A DNA stretch of 64,000 nucleotides from Gaiellasilicea sp963749515 (GCA_963749515.1 CAVVMR010000001.1:930001-994000); one strand, 5' to 3'. Positions 1 to 9,360 are shown, counted from the stretch's first letter. The notes: generated from the sequence alone by a model not told the origin. Numbers and translations: made by a program.

Positions 1-11
1 GGAGGAGGAAC

Positions 12-848
12 ATGCGCTGGTGGAGTAGCCGACAGCCTGCGGTCGGAACGCACGACGTTCGCTCGTTCCGCGGAGCGGCAAGGAGGACGCTGGCCCTGCG
101 GGTGCTCTTCGCGGGCGGTGCGGTGCTTCTGCTCGCGGCCGCAGTGTCGAGCGCACGGGACCTCGACACGCGGGACCGCGGGTTGCTGCCGACCGGCACC
201 ACCGGCGTCGTCGTGCTCGACCTCTCGCTCTCGATCCTCGACGACCAGTCGGGCGTGGTGCGCCGGACGCTCCAGACCCTCGTCGACGGGGACTCACCAG
301 TGGGGCTCGTCATCTTCTCCGACGTCCCCTACGAGCTGCTGCCACCGGGAACGCCCGCGAAGGAGCTGGAAGCGGTCATCCGGCTGCTGACACCGACCGC
401 CGGCGGCAATGTCGTCAGCCCGTGGTCGGACACGTTCCGCAGTGGGACGCGGATCTCGACTGCGCTCCAGCTCGCGAGGGACATGCTCGTCGGCGACCGC
501 GTCAAGGACGGCTCGATCCTGCTCGTCAGCGACCTCGAGACCGCGCCCGACGACGTGCCGGAGACGGCGAAGGTGCTGCGGGCGATCCAGCGTTCAGGTA
601 CGCCGGTTCGCCTGCTCGCGCTCGGGCCGTCGAGCGACGCGCGCGCCCTCTTCGGCGGCATCCTCGGTCCCGGTGCATTTGCGCCGCTCACGGAGGGTCC
701 GGTACGCGCGCCCGAGCCGCCGGACGCAGGCCGACGTCCGTTGCCGAAGACGATGCTCCTGCTCGGGCTGCTCTTCCTCGTCGCCCTCGCGGCGCATGAG
801 CGGTACGCCGGGCGGCTGGCGCTGCCGGCGCGGAGGGCCCCCGCGTGA
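12..848 (+). CDS. VWA-domain membrane protein
   Basis: A 278-residue von Willebrand factor A protein with one hydrophobic segment near residues 28-48 and another near 250-268, so the domain lies between two membrane anchors. The metal-ion (MIDAS) motif is visible as DLSLS after a run of hydrophobic residues at about 67-74, and the rest reads as a Rossmann-like VWA fold. The start is supported by GGAGGAGG at positions 1-8. It overlaps the next gene by four bases (GTGA) and forms an operon with it and with a second VWA gene. Such groups resemble BatA/BatB loci that usually follow moxR and a DUF58 gene; those would lie upstream, outside the window. A cell-envelope role is inferred; no substrate can be named. 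Confidence 0.8.
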   Translation: MRWWSSRQPAVGTHDVRSFRGAARRTLALRVLFAGGAVLLLAAAVSSARDLDTRDRGLLPTGTTGVVVLDLSLSILDDQSGVVRRTLQTLVDGDSPVGLVIFSDVPYELLPPGTPAKELEAVIRLLTPTAGGNVVSPWSDTFRSGTRISTALQLARDMLVGDRVKDGSILLVSDLETAPDDVPETAKVLRAIQRSGTPVRLLALGPSSDARALFGGILGPGAFAPLTEGPVRAPEPPDAGRRPLPKTMLLLGLLFLVALAAHERYAGRLALPARRAPA

Positions 849-1510
849 GACGTGTCCGGTTGCCGCGGGAGCTGCTCCTCGTCGTTGCGGCTGCGTGCGC
901 GATTCTGGCGGCCTTCCTCGGCCTCACCGCTGCCGATGTGGCGCGCTGGCGCGACACGGTACCCGCGGACGACATCCGCTTCCGAGTCGGCTCGGGCGGC
1001 GCGAAGCTCTGGCGGCCGGAGACACTTGCACCCTTCGGCGCGGGCAAGCGAGTGCTCGGGCTCGAGGACGACCTCGCCTTCCGCTACATGCTCCAGGATC
1101 TGCGCTCCAGCAAGCTTCGCGACGCGACGGTCTCCGATCCCACGCTTGCATTGGCGCGCACGGCTACTGCAGAGCAGCTGGATTCGATCGTCGTTCACGA
1201 CCCCGATCTGAAGCTTCGCTCGCGCGCGTCGACCTTGCTGGGCGTGCTCAGCGTCGCAACCTGGAACTCCACGCCGACGGGCGGAGTCCCGGGCCAGGAC
1301 CAGTCGGACCTCTTGCTCAGCGCGATCGCGAGCTTCGAGGAGGCGATCACCCTCGACCCCGAGAACGACGACGCGAAGTACAACCTCCAGCTGCTGCTCG
1401 TGCGCGGCTCCGGCCTGCTTCCGTCGGAGGCCACCGCAGGCAAGAACCCGCTTCCGGGCGGCCGTGGCTCGCGTGGCGCGGGTGCGGGCGAGCCCGGCAG
1501 CGGCTACTAG
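845..1510 (+). CDS. Membrane-anchored TPR-like protein of the VWA operon
   Basis: A 221-residue protein with a single N-terminal membrane segment (about residues 9-30) and a mainly polar remainder. A TPR-like helix pair is visible at about 155-185 (motif ending ITLDPENDDAKYNL). The C-terminus is rich in Gly and Pro. The GTG start overlaps the stop of the upstream VWA gene by four bases, and the next VWA gene starts five bases after its stop, so the three are almost certainly co-transcribed. TPR proteins between VWA genes are typical of Bat-type loci. It is probably a scaffold for the two VWA proteins at the membrane; that is inference. Confidence 0.7.
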   Translation: MRRVRLPRELLLVVAAACAILAAFLGLTAADVARWRDTVPADDIRFRVGSGGAKLWRPETLAPFGAGKRVLGLEDDLAFRYMLQDLRSSKLRDATVSDPTLALARTATAEQLDSIVVHDPDLKLRSRASTLLGVLSVATWNSTPTGGVPGQDQSDLLLSAIASFEEAITLDPENDDAKYNLQLLLVRGSGLLPSEATAGKNPLPGGRGSRGAGAGEPGSGY

Positions 1511-1514
1511 CCCG

Positions 1515-2480
1515 ATGAGCTTCACCCTCCTCACGCCGCTCGGCGCCCTGCTCGCTCTCGCCGTCGCGGTGCCCATCGCCGCGCTCGTCCTCGTGCGCCG
1601 CCGCGGCGCGGCGGTGCGCAGGGCGATTGGGCTGCCAGAGCCGTCCGTCATCGCCCGTCGTCTTCCGCTCGTCGCTGTGCTGTGCGTGGGAGTGCTGCTC
1701 GGCCTGGCGGCTACTCAACCGCGGCTGGACTGGACCTCGGAGCGCAAGGTGAGGTCGGACGCCGAGGCGTTCGTGGTCCTCGACACGTCGCGCTCGATGC
1801 TGGCGCGGTCGAGCCGGACCTCGCCGATCCGCTACGAGCGGGCCAACCGCGCCGCGCTGCAGTTTCGCGGCGCGTTCGAGGACGTGCCCGTCGGGCTCGC
1901 GTCCTTCACCGACCGGGTTCTGCCGCATCTCTTCCCGAGCGTCGACGACGACGTCTTCGTCGCGACCTTGCGGCGTTCGATCGGGGTCGACCGGCCGCCG
2001 CCGCAGGGGTCTTTCATCTCCACCGCGACGCGGCTCGAGTCGCTCGAGACCGTTGTCAGCCGCCGCTTCTTCTCGCCGACCTCCCGCGCACGACTGCTGC
2101 TCGTGATCACCGACGGCGAGAGCGTGCCGATCGCCAGCGCGAAGATCGCCGCTGCGTTCCGGCGGCCGCCGGGCGTCGACACGATCTTCCTGCACGTGTG
2201 GGGCGGAGGCGAGCGAGTCTTCAACGGCGCCGATCCTGAGCCGCAGTACAGCCCCGACCCGCGCTCGCGCGCCATCCTCGAAGCGGCCGCGGACGCGCTC
2301 GGCGGCCATGTCTACGACGAGAGCGACCTCGGTGCGGCCATCGCGAAGGCGGACGACCTGCTCGGCGACGGCGCCACGGTCACCCGCGGTGAGCGTCGCA
2401 ACCAGCTGGCGCTGGCGCCGTACCTCGCCGGCGCCGTCTTCCTTCCGCTCGCACTCCTTCTCTGGCGACGCGATCGCTAG
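1515..2480 (+). CDS. BatA-like VWA-domain membrane protein
   Basis: A 321-residue protein with two N-terminal membrane segments (about residues 5-28 and 46-66), a VWA domain, and a C-terminal membrane segment ending in RRDR. The MIDAS motif is DTSRS after VVL at about residue 88. This layout (two N-terminal anchors, VWA domain, one C-terminal anchor) is that of BatA/BatB proteins. I chose the ATG five bases after the previous stop because the hydrophobic N-terminus begins there; a longer frame upstream would overlap the previous gene. It is the last gene of the operon and converges with a minus-strand gene, overlapping its end by four bases. Confidence 0.8.
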   Translation: MSFTLLTPLGALLALAVAVPIAALVLVRRRGAAVRRAIGLPEPSVIARRLPLVAVLCVGVLLGLAATQPRLDWTSERKVRSDAEAFVVLDTSRSMLARSSRTSPIRYERANRAALQFRGAFEDVPVGLASFTDRVLPHLFPSVDDDVFVATLRRSIGVDRPPPQGSFISTATRLESLETVVSRRFFSPTSRARLLLVITDGESVPIASAKIAAAFRRPPGVDTIFLHVWGGGERVFNGADPEPQYSPDPRSRAILEAAADALGGHVYDESDLGAAIAKADDLLGDGATVTRGERRNQLALAPYLAGAVFLPLALLLWRRDR

Positions 2481-2848
2481 GTCGACGAATCCCGCGGGTC
2501 GGGGAACCAGGCTTCGACGGCCTCCGGGAAGCCGGTTTCGTCGAGGTAGGAGATCGTCCGGCTTGCGAGCCACAGGACGGCCTCCGGCGGAGCGGCTTCG
2601 AGCACGCGCCGGACCGCGGCGTCTCCCGGCTGCGGCCCGCCTCTCAGACCGGCTTCGGCGCGCCGAAGCCGGCAGAGCGCGAAGGCCGCTTCGTCCACCG
2701 AACCGCCGTTCTCCTCGTACCAGTCGACGCCGTCCGCCTGAGCCAGAGCCGCGGCAGCGCGGGCGGCGAGCCGGCCCGCGTCCTCGGCCGCCACGAAGTC
2801 GTCCGGGGCTTTCCTCGGGGGCGTTTCTCCTCTGCGTGGAATCTTCAT
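2477..2848 (-). CDS. Hypothetical small protein
   Basis: A 123-residue soluble protein, Ala- and acid-rich, with no signal peptide or membrane segment and no family I recognise. The start is set by a good AGGAGG ribosome binding site five bases before the ATG; an adjacent upstream GTG is spaced too closely to it. The gene is convergent with the VWA operon and divergent from the first binding-protein gene, so its promoter lies in 2849-2979. Helical content is likely from the Ala/Glu/Arg pattern. Confidence 0.55.
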   Translation of the reverse strand: MKIPRRGETPPRKAPDDFVAAEDAGRLAARAAAALAQADGVDWYEENGGSVDEAAFALCRLRRAEAGLRGGPQPGDAAVRRVLEAAPPEAVLWLASRTISYLDETGFPEAVEAWFPDPRDSST

Positions 2849-2979
2849 CACTACCTCCTAACCATTTCGGTCGAATTTCGTCACAACCCATGATCCTGCA
2901 CTCAACCGTGACGACGGGCCAGCACTCCGAATCACGGAATTGAGCTCTGCATGCAGGAAGAATTCAACGGAGGGGATAC

Positions 2980-4617
2980 ATGCGTAAACGTTCACTTTGG
3001 CTTTTGGCGGGCCTTGCGCTCGTCGCGAGCCTCGTCATCGGGCCGGGTGCCACGGCCTCGCCGCAGAAGGCGACGGCGGGCACAGTCGTGTTTATCCACG
3101 ACCAGGAGCCCCCGAACCTCCAGGGTCCCTGGGTCGGGAACAACCTGTACGCGACCAGCCTGGTGCTGAACAACATCTGGTATGGCTGCCAGATCCGCGA
3201 CGCCGCGGCCAACCTCGTGCCGAGGCTCTGCACCGCGAAGCCAAGGCTCACGAAGACGAACCCGCTCACCGTCCAGTTCGAGTACAAGAAGGAAGCGGTG
3301 TGGAGTGACGGGAAGCCCGTCGTCGCCGAGGACTTCTGGGCGACCTGGCAGGTCTTCATCAACCCGAAGAACAACGTGATCTCCCGCACGGGTTGGGAAG
3401 ACATCAAGAGCGTCACCCGTGGCAACAGCAAGAAGGTCACGGTCGTCTTCAAGACGCGCTACGCCGACTGGGAGGCCACCGTCTCCACCGGCGCGTACGC
3501 CGCTCACGTCATCAAGGGCAAGGACATGAACGACATGTTCCTGAACTCGGTGCCGATCTCCAGCGGTCCGTGGCTCTTCGACAGCATGCAGAAGGGTGTC
3601 CAGATCACGGTGAAGAAGAACCCGCGCTTCAAGGCGGGCCCGGCGATGAAGCTCGATCGCCTCGTCTTCCGGTACATCCTGGACACGAACTCGCGCTTCC
3701 AGGCGCTGAAGGCCGGCGAGGGTCAGGCCATGGAGCCGCAGCCGCAGCTCCAGATCGCCGACTTCATGAAGGACAGCAAGTTCAAGGTCGACACGAAGGT
3801 CGGCTACACGTACGAGCACATCGACATCCAGTTCGGGCCGAAGGGCCATGCGGCTCTGAAGCAGCCGTACGTTCGTCAGGCTCTGATCTACGGCATGAAC
3901 CGGTCTCAGGTCGCCAGCGCGCTGTACGGCGAGATCTCCAAGAACCTGCCGGCGCTGCAGAGCCTCATCTTCAAGCCGTTCGAGACGTCGTACTACAAGA
4001 AGAACTACGCGACGCAGACGTTCGGCCAGAAGAAGGTCATCTCCCTGCTCAAGGGCAAGGGCTGCACTGGCGGTCCGGACACCCCGAGCGCCGGCAACGA
4101 CAAGATCTTCTCGTGCCCGAACGTGGGCAAGCTGTCGTTCCGGTTCCACACGACGACGGGCAACCAGCTCCGCGCCCTGACGTTCGAGATCATCCAGCGG
4201 CAGCTGAAGTCCGTCGGCATCGAGCTGGTGCCGCGGTTCCAGACCGGTGGCGTGATGTTCGGCACGACGCTGCCGTCGCGTGACTGGGATCTCATGCTCT
4301 TCGCATGGGTCGGCTCGCCGTCCTCGTCGATCACGGTGAAGGACATCCTCGGCTGCGGTGGCTCCCAGAACGATGGCGCCTACTGCAACCGTGCGCTCAC
4401 CAAGGTGCTCCAGACTGTCTCCACGACACTGGACGCCGCCGAGCGGGCCAAGCTGCTGAACGCGGCAGAGGCCAAGTACATCGTCAAGGACATCCCGTCC
4501 ATCCCGATGTTCGCTCGCCCGCTGTACACGATCAACGCGGCAAAGGTGAAGGGCGTGGCGGTCAATCCGACGCAGGAAGGTTCGCCCTGGAACATCTCCG
4601 CCTGGACGACCCAGTAG
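2980..4617 (+). CDS. ABC importer substrate-binding protein, family 5 (peptide/nickel type)
   Basis: A 545-residue extracellular solute-binding protein. It has a Sec signal peptide (residues 1 to about 27, ending ATA-SPQ) with no cysteine in the lipobox position, so it is not an obvious lipoprotein, unlike the binding protein at 28.5 kb. The body shows family 5 features: an early 'DQEPPNL' region, a W-D-G-KPV-AEDF segment near 110-120, and a C-terminal 'IPSIPMFARPLY' strand. Substrate is probably a di- or oligopeptide, which sequence alone cannot settle. GGAGG lies eight bases before the ATG. It heads the importer operon of 2980-8877 and is separated from the permeases by a 16-bp hairpin. Confidence 0.9.
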   Translation: MRKRSLWLLAGLALVASLVIGPGATASPQKATAGTVVFIHDQEPPNLQGPWVGNNLYATSLVLNNIWYGCQIRDAAANLVPRLCTAKPRLTKTNPLTVQFEYKKEAVWSDGKPVVAEDFWATWQVFINPKNNVISRTGWEDIKSVTRGNSKKVTVVFKTRYADWEATVSTGAYAAHVIKGKDMNDMFLNSVPISSGPWLFDSMQKGVQITVKKNPRFKAGPAMKLDRLVFRYILDTNSRFQALKAGEGQAMEPQPQLQIADFMKDSKFKVDTKVGYTYEHIDIQFGPKGHAALKQPYVRQALIYGMNRSQVASALYGEISKNLPALQSLIFKPFETSYYKKNYATQTFGQKKVISLLKGKGCTGGPDTPSAGNDKIFSCPNVGKLSFRFHTTTGNQLRALTFEIIQRQLKSVGIELVPRFQTGGVMFGTTLPSRDWDLMLFAWVGSPSSSITVKDILGCGGSQNDGAYCNRALTKVLQTVSTTLDAAERAKLLNAAEAKYIVKDIPSIPMFARPLYTINAAKVKGVAVNPTQEGSPWNISAWTTQ

Positions 4618-4652
4618 GACAAGCTCCCGTCGCCTGACGGGAACGAACGACC

Positions 4653-4690
4653 GACGTCCCGTCCCCGCCCTCTAGCGGGGACGGGACGTC
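4653..4690 (+). terminator. 16-bp perfect hairpin between binding protein and permease genes
   Basis: Positions 4653-4668 (GACGTCCCGTCCCCGC) pair perfectly with 4675-4690 around a six-base loop; TCATTT follows, which is not a clear U-tract. It sits in the 100-base gap between the binding-protein gene and its permease genes. A partial terminator or an mRNA 3'-end stabiliser here would keep binding protein in excess over the membrane complex, a known arrangement in ABC import operons. A similar hairpin occupies the same place in the third importer (30188-30233). Confidence 0.75.
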
Positions 4691-4718
4691 TCATTTACCA
4701 TCCGGCACCGAGGTCCCC

Positions 4719-5693
4719 GTGCTCACGTACATCATCCGCAGACTGCTCTACGGCGTCGTCGTCTTGGTGCTGGCGAGCTTCCTCGTCTTTTTCTTCGTCA
4801 GCGCCTCGGGCGACCCGCTCGCCGGACTCCGGATCTCCCCGAACGTCTCCGAGCTGACCGTTCAGAACGTGATCGAGCGCAAGCACCTCGACGACCCGAT
4901 TCCCAAGCGTTACCTGTACTGGGTTCAGGACGCGTTCACGAACCAGTTCGGCTCGACGCTCCTCGACAACCGCCCGATCCTGCCCGATCTCTGGCGCGTA
5001 ATGAAGAACACGATGCAACTCGTGTTCGCCGCGCAGTTACTCGTGATCTTCTTCGCAGTCTTAATCGGGGTGTACTCGGCGATACGCCAGTACTCGCCGT
5101 TCGACTACACCATGACCACGTTCAGCTTCCTCGGCCTCGCGACGCCCGTCTTCTGGCTGGCGCTGATGGCTCAAGTGGCGGTGGTGCAGATATATGAGCG
5201 AACGGGGCACCGACTTTTCCCGATAGCCAATCTGAGCGACGTCAACGCGGGCTCCGGCCTGAGCTTCTGGCTCGACCGTGCCCATCACCTCGTACTGCCC
5301 GTGCTGGTGTTGACGGTCGCCGGCATCGCTGGCTACTCGCGCTACATGCGCGCGGCGATGCTCGAGGTGATCAACTCCGACTATGTTCGCACTGCGCGTG
5401 CGAAGGGTCTCGGCGAGCGTCGCGTGACGATGAAGCACGCGCTCCGGAACGCGCTGATCCCGCTCGTCACCCTGGTCGCGCTCGACTTCGGCACGATCCT
5501 CGGCGGGGCGGTGGTCACCGAGACGGTGTTCTCGCTCGACGGCATGGGGCTCTACTTCGTCACCGCGCTGTTCAGCAACGATCCGTATCCGGTGATGGCG
5601 TGGCTGATGATCACGGCAACGATGATCATCGTCTTCAACATCATCGCCGACATCGTCTACGGCCTGCTCGATCCGCGCGTGCGGTATGACTGA
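4719..5693 (+). CDS. dppB: Peptide-type ABC importer permease, DppB family
   Basis: A 324-residue inner permease with six predicted membrane helices. The first begins directly after the GTG start (LTYIIRRLLYGVVVLVLASF). The DppB-family coupling loop is clear: 'DYVRTARAKGLGERRV' at about residues 225-240, followed by 'HALRNALIPLVT'. It pairs with the DppC-type protein to form the channel and contacts the ATPases through the EAA-like loop. The stop overlaps the start of the dppC-type gene by eight bases. Substrate is inherited from the upstream binding protein. Confidence 0.92.
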   Translation: MLTYIIRRLLYGVVVLVLASFLVFFFVSASGDPLAGLRISPNVSELTVQNVIERKHLDDPIPKRYLYWVQDAFTNQFGSTLLDNRPILPDLWRVMKNTMQLVFAAQLLVIFFAVLIGVYSAIRQYSPFDYTMTTFSFLGLATPVFWLALMAQVAVVQIYERTGHRLFPIANLSDVNAGSGLSFWLDRAHHLVLPVLVLTVAGIAGYSRYMRAAMLEVINSDYVRTARAKGLGERRVTMKHALRNALIPLVTLVALDFGTILGGAVVTETVFSLDGMGLYFVTALFSNDPYPVMAWLMITATMIIVFNIIADIVYGLLDPRVRYD

Positions 5694-6762
5694 GCGGGTG
5701 CCGGGGGACGACATGCGCCCGGAGGATCGCGAGGAGGTGGCAATCGGCTCGGAGAGCGTCGGGCGGCCCGCCAGCGCGCACGGCCATGCAGGCTCGATGG
5801 CGTTGCCGGAGGAGTCGCAAGGGCCTGCTGGCTCGCCCGAAGTCGCCATGTCGTCACCGGAGGACCTCGCGCGTTCGTACGAGTCCGGGGTCGAGCCGAA
5901 GGCGCGCAGCCAGTGGGCATACGCCCGGATTCGCTTCTTCCGGCACAAGATGGCGGTCCTCAGCCTGTTGATGCTGCTCGCGATCGGCTTCGTGGCGATC
6001 TTTGCCAAGCGCGTGGCGCCGTACGGCTTCGACGAGCTCGACCTGCTCAACCGAACCTCGGGTCCGACGCTCGAGGACAAGCACCTCTTCGGCACCGACC
6101 TGCTCGGCCGCGACTACCTGAGCCGCGTCATCTTCGGCCTGCGCACCTCGCTCTGGGTCGCGCTCTTCGTCGCCTTGCTCTCGACGACGATCGGGACGAC
6201 GGTCGGGTCGCTCGCCGGCTACTACGGCGGCATCGTCGACAACCTGCTGATGCGCTTCACGGATCTGATCCTGACGCTGCCCGGTCTCGCCGTGCTGCTG
6301 ACCGCGGCCGCGTTCCTCGAGGCCGCGACCCCGCTCAAGGTCGGCCTCATCCTCGCGCTCCTGTTCTGGACGGGGATCGCCAGGATCGTCCGTGGCGTCT
6401 TCCTCTCGCTGCGCGAGAAGGAATACGTCGAGGCCGCCAAGGCGAGTGGCGCCAGCGACGCCCGTATCATCCTGCGCCACATGCTTCCGAACGCCCTCGG
6501 GCCGATCATCGTCAACACGACGCTGATCATCGCCGCAGCGATCCTGGTGGAGGCTGCGCTCTCGTTCCTCGGGTTCGGGATCCAGCCGCCGAACCCCGCC
6601 CTCGGCTCGCTGATCGCGGCCGGCCAGGGGGAGGGCTTCGACCTCTGGTGGCTCGTCACGTTCCCGGGCCTGACGATCGTGGTCATCGCGCTCGCGATCA
6701 ACTTCGTCGGCGACGGGCTGCGCGATGCCCTCGACCCGACACAGCGGAGAGTTCGTGCCTGA
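5686..6762 (+). CDS. dppC: Peptide-type ABC importer permease, DppC family
   Basis: A 358-residue permease with an unusually long polar N-terminus (about 75 residues, rich in Glu, Pro and Gly) before the first membrane helix. Family marks are 'HLFGTDLLGRDYLSR' near 127-142 and the EAA loop 'EYVEAAKASGASDARII' followed by 'HMLPNALGPIIV'. It forms the second half of the channel with the upstream DppB-type protein. The ATG overlaps the previous stop. A shorter start at a later Met is possible because the extra N-terminus is not needed for the fold, but the overlap favours the start given. Confidence 0.9.
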   Translation: MTERVPGDDMRPEDREEVAIGSESVGRPASAHGHAGSMALPEESQGPAGSPEVAMSSPEDLARSYESGVEPKARSQWAYARIRFFRHKMAVLSLLMLLAIGFVAIFAKRVAPYGFDELDLLNRTSGPTLEDKHLFGTDLLGRDYLSRVIFGLRTSLWVALFVALLSTTIGTTVGSLAGYYGGIVDNLLMRFTDLILTLPGLAVLLTAAAFLEAATPLKVGLILALLFWTGIARIVRGVFLSLREKEYVEAAKASGASDARIILRHMLPNALGPIIVNTTLIIAAAILVEAALSFLGFGIQPPNPALGSLIAAGQGEGFDLWWLVTFPGLTIVVIALAINFVGDGLRDALDPTQRRVRA

Positions 6763-7783
6763 TCCGATTCTCTCGATTCGCGACCTGACAGTCGAGTTCA
6801 AGACCGAGGACGGCATCGTTCAAGCGGTCACGGACGTGTCGTACGACCTGCAGCCGGGCGAGGTGCTCGGAATCGTCGGCGAGTCGGGCTCCGGGAAGAG
6901 CGTCTCGATGCTGACGATCCTGGGGCTGTCGCCGCAGGGCCGGATCGCGAAAGGCGAGGCGGTCTTCAAGGGCAAGGACCTGCTGAAGATGCCGCAGAAG
7001 CAGCTCCGCGCGATCCGCGGCGGCGACATGGCGATGATCTTCCAGGACCCGATGACGTCGCTGAACCCGGTGCTGTCCGTCGGCGACCAGATCTCCGAGG
7101 CGGTCGTGACGCACAACCCGGAGATGAGCAAGGAGGCCGCACGCAAGCGCACGGTCGAGCTGCTCGAGGTCGTCGGCGTCCCGTTCGCCGAGCGTCGCGT
7201 CGACCAGTACCCGCACGAGTTCTCGGGCGGGATGCGCCAGCGCGCGATGATCGCGATGGCGATCGCCAACAATCCGAGCGTGCTCATCGCGGACGAGCCG
7301 ACAACGGCGCTCGACGTGACGATCCAGGCGCAGATCGTCGAGGTCCTCAAGGCCGCGCGCCAGGAGACGCACGCCGCGATCGTCCTGATCACGCACGACC
7401 TCGGCCTGATCGCCGAGCTCGCCGACCGGGTCGTCGTGATGTACGCGGGCCGGGTGGTCGAGCTGGCCGACGTCTTCACAATCTTCAACGAGCCGCGCCA
7501 CCCGTACACGGTCGGCCTGATGAACAGCTTGGCACGGCTGGACGCCGATCAGGAGTGGCTCGAGCCGATCCCGGGCCAGCCGCCGAGCATGATCGCGCCG
7601 CCTCCCGGTTGTGCATTCCACCCTCGGTGCGCGTTCTCCCAGGGCCGGCTCGTGTGCCGCACCGACATCCCGGTGCTGCGGGCCATCGGTGACGTAGACC
7701 ACGTCTCCCGCTGTCATTTCGCAGAGGAGCTGGCCGCAGCGCACGTCGTCGCCGGTGCGGCGGCAGTGGAGGAGCAGCGATGA
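6755..7783 (+). CDS. dppD: Peptide-type ABC importer ATPase, DppD family
   Basis: A 342-residue ATPase. Walker A is GESGSGKS at about residues 42-49; the signature is 'SGGMRQR', Walker B is 'LIADEPTTALDV', and the switch His lies in 'LITHDLG'. The C-terminal oligopeptide-transporter extension with its cysteines is present ('GCAFHPRCAFSQGRLVC'); in this family it can bind an iron-sulfur cluster. I prefer the GTG at 6755 over an ATG 30 bases upstream because CGGAGAG lies just before it, it overlaps the previous stop by eight bases, and the conserved sequence starts there. It pairs with the next gene as a heterodimer. Confidence 0.92.
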   Translation: MPDPILSIRDLTVEFKTEDGIVQAVTDVSYDLQPGEVLGIVGESGSGKSVSMLTILGLSPQGRIAKGEAVFKGKDLLKMPQKQLRAIRGGDMAMIFQDPMTSLNPVLSVGDQISEAVVTHNPEMSKEAARKRTVELLEVVGVPFAERRVDQYPHEFSGGMRQRAMIAMAIANNPSVLIADEPTTALDVTIQAQIVEVLKAARQETHAAIVLITHDLGLIAELADRVVVMYAGRVVELADVFTIFNEPRHPYTVGLMNSLARLDADQEWLEPIPGQPPSMIAPPPGCAFHPRCAFSQGRLVCRTDIPVLRAIGDVDHVSRCHFAEELAAAHVVAGAAAVEEQR

Positions 7784-8877
7784 CGGAGGGGAGCGGCGAG
7801 TGGCTTCAGAGCCCCGCACCTGACACGCCCCCGGACAGCGACGAGCTGCTTCGCGTCGCAGGATTGGTCAAGCACTTCCCGATCAAGTCCGGTGTCTTCA
7901 AGCACACGGTCGGGGCGGTGCGCGCGGTCGACGGCGTCGACCTGAGCGTCAAGAAGGGCGAGACCCTCGGCGTCGTCGGCGAGTCGGGTTGCGGCAAGAC
8001 GACGCTCGGCCGGACGATCATCAAGCTGCTCGAGCCGACCGCCGGGTCGATCGTCTTCGAGGGCCGTGACATCACGCGCCTCGGCCGCCGCGACATGCGG
8101 CCCGTCCGGCGCGAGATCCAGATCGTCTTCCAGGACCCGTACGCCTCGCTGAATCCCCGCATGACCGTCAGCGAGATCGTCGCGGAGCCGCTGCGGATCC
8201 ACAGCATCTACCAGCGTGACGGGAAGAAGCGCGTCGCGGAGCTGCTGCGGACGGTCGGCCTCAGCCCCGAGCACGGCAACCGCTTCCCGCACGAGTTCTC
8301 CGGCGGCCAGCGGCAGCGGATCGGCGTCGCCCGCGCGCTGGCGCTCAACCCGTCGATGATCGTGCTCGACGAGCCGGTCTCGGCGCTCGACGTCTCGATC
8401 CAGGCGCAGGTCGTCAACCTGCTCGCGAGCCTGCAGAACGACTTCGGCCTCACCTACCTGTTCATCGCGCACGACCTCTCCGTCGTGCGTCACGTGTCCG
8501 ACCGGATCGCGGTCATGTATCTCGGCAAGATCGTCGAGGTCGGCTCGCGGAACGCGATCTACGACGCGCCGATGCACCCGTACACGCAGGCACTCCTCTC
8601 GGCCGTGCCGATCGAGTCGCCGAACCAGCGCGGCAAGCGCAGCCGGATCGTGCTCGAGGGGGACGTGCCGAGCCCGGCGAACCCACCGTCGGGCTGCCGC
8701 TTCCGGACACGCTGCTGGAAGGCTCAGGAGATCTGTGCCGAGCAGGAGCCGCCGCTCGTCGCACACGATCCCGCGAGGCCGGAGCTGCTCTCAGCCTGTC
8801 ACTTCGCCGAAGTGATGCGGCCGCTCGCACTGGCCGCGGACGAAGCGCCCGCGGACGCGCCGACGACCACCGTCTAG
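7780..8877 (+). CDS. dppF: Peptide-type ABC importer ATPase, DppF family
   Basis: A 365-residue ATPase. Walker A GESGCGKT lies at about 67-74, the signature is 'SGGQRQR', Walker B is 'MIVLDEPVSALDV', and the switch His is in 'FIAHDLS'. The KHFPI motif at the start of the core is typical of DppF/OppF. A C-terminal Cys-containing extension ('GCRFRTRCWKAQEIC') is present. The ATG overlaps the dppD stop by four bases. It is the last gene of the first importer operon and converges with a lipoprotein gene nine bases away. Confidence 0.92.
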   Translation: MTEGSGEWLQSPAPDTPPDSDELLRVAGLVKHFPIKSGVFKHTVGAVRAVDGVDLSVKKGETLGVVGESGCGKTTLGRTIIKLLEPTAGSIVFEGRDITRLGRRDMRPVRREIQIVFQDPYASLNPRMTVSEIVAEPLRIHSIYQRDGKKRVAELLRTVGLSPEHGNRFPHEFSGGQRQRIGVARALALNPSMIVLDEPVSALDVSIQAQVVNLLASLQNDFGLTYLFIAHDLSVVRHVSDRIAVMYLGKIVEVGSRNAIYDAPMHPYTQALLSAVPIESPNQRGKRSRIVLEGDVPSPANPPSGCRFRTRCWKAQEICAEQEPPLVAHDPARPELLSACHFAEVMRPLALAADEAPADAPTTTV

Positions 8878-8886
8878 CCGGTCGAG

Positions 8887-9360
8887 CTACTGCCGCTGGA
8901 GCTCGGGCTTGTGCCGCTCGAGCGGCCGGACGTTCACACCTTGCTGGCGCAGCTTCTTCAGCGCCGTCTGGACGCGCTCCCACTCCTCGAAGCTGAGCGC
9001 CCTCGTGGTCTCGGCCTGGGTTGGGAAGCTCTCGAGGGTCTCGACGGTCGATGCGATCTCGTCGGACAGCGCCAGTAGCCGGCTGGCCAGGGCGTCTCGC
9101 TCGTCCTGGAGCTCCTTCGGCGCTCCGGCCTCCTCCAGGTCGCGTGCCGCGCTCCGTACCTCCGAAGCGGCGATACGCATGCGGTCGAGCAAGTCGTCGA
9201 CGGACTGCGCGTTCACGATCTGCGCGAGCCCCGCGTCGGTGTGGTTGCGCGCCGTGACAACGTCCTGGCGGAAGTCCTCCTTCGTCGCATTGCTGCCGCC
9301 GCAACCGGCGCCGAGGGCCGCGACGAGAAGGGCGGAGAAGATGACGAGCGGCCGCGGCAC
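8887..9360 (-). CDS. Putative lipoprotein with coiled-coil
   Basis: A 157-residue protein with a short signal sequence (residues 1 to about 19) ending in LGAGC-GG, a near-lipobox, followed by a highly charged helical region with heptad-like spacing (about 70-140) that probably forms a coiled coil. I chose the GTG at 9360 because the signal sequence starts there; an open frame extends further upstream but runs through the divergent gene. The gene is divergent from the zinc-finger gene at 9424, so both promoters lie in the 63-base gap. No family was recognised. Confidence 0.65.
   Translation of the reverse strand: MPRPLVIFSALLVAALGAGCGGSNATKEDFRQDVVTARNHTDAGLAQIVNAQSVDDLLDRMRIAASEVRSAARDLEEAGAPKELQDERDALASRLLALSDEIASTVETLESFPTQAETTRALSFEEWERVQTALKKLRQQGVNVRPLERHKPELQRQ

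Noticed and set aside
1347..2891. Long open frame on the minus strand opposite the VWA genes, and many like it elsewhere
   Set aside because: These are frames opened by high GC content opposite real genes; they are Arg-rich, with no RBS or recognisable domain.
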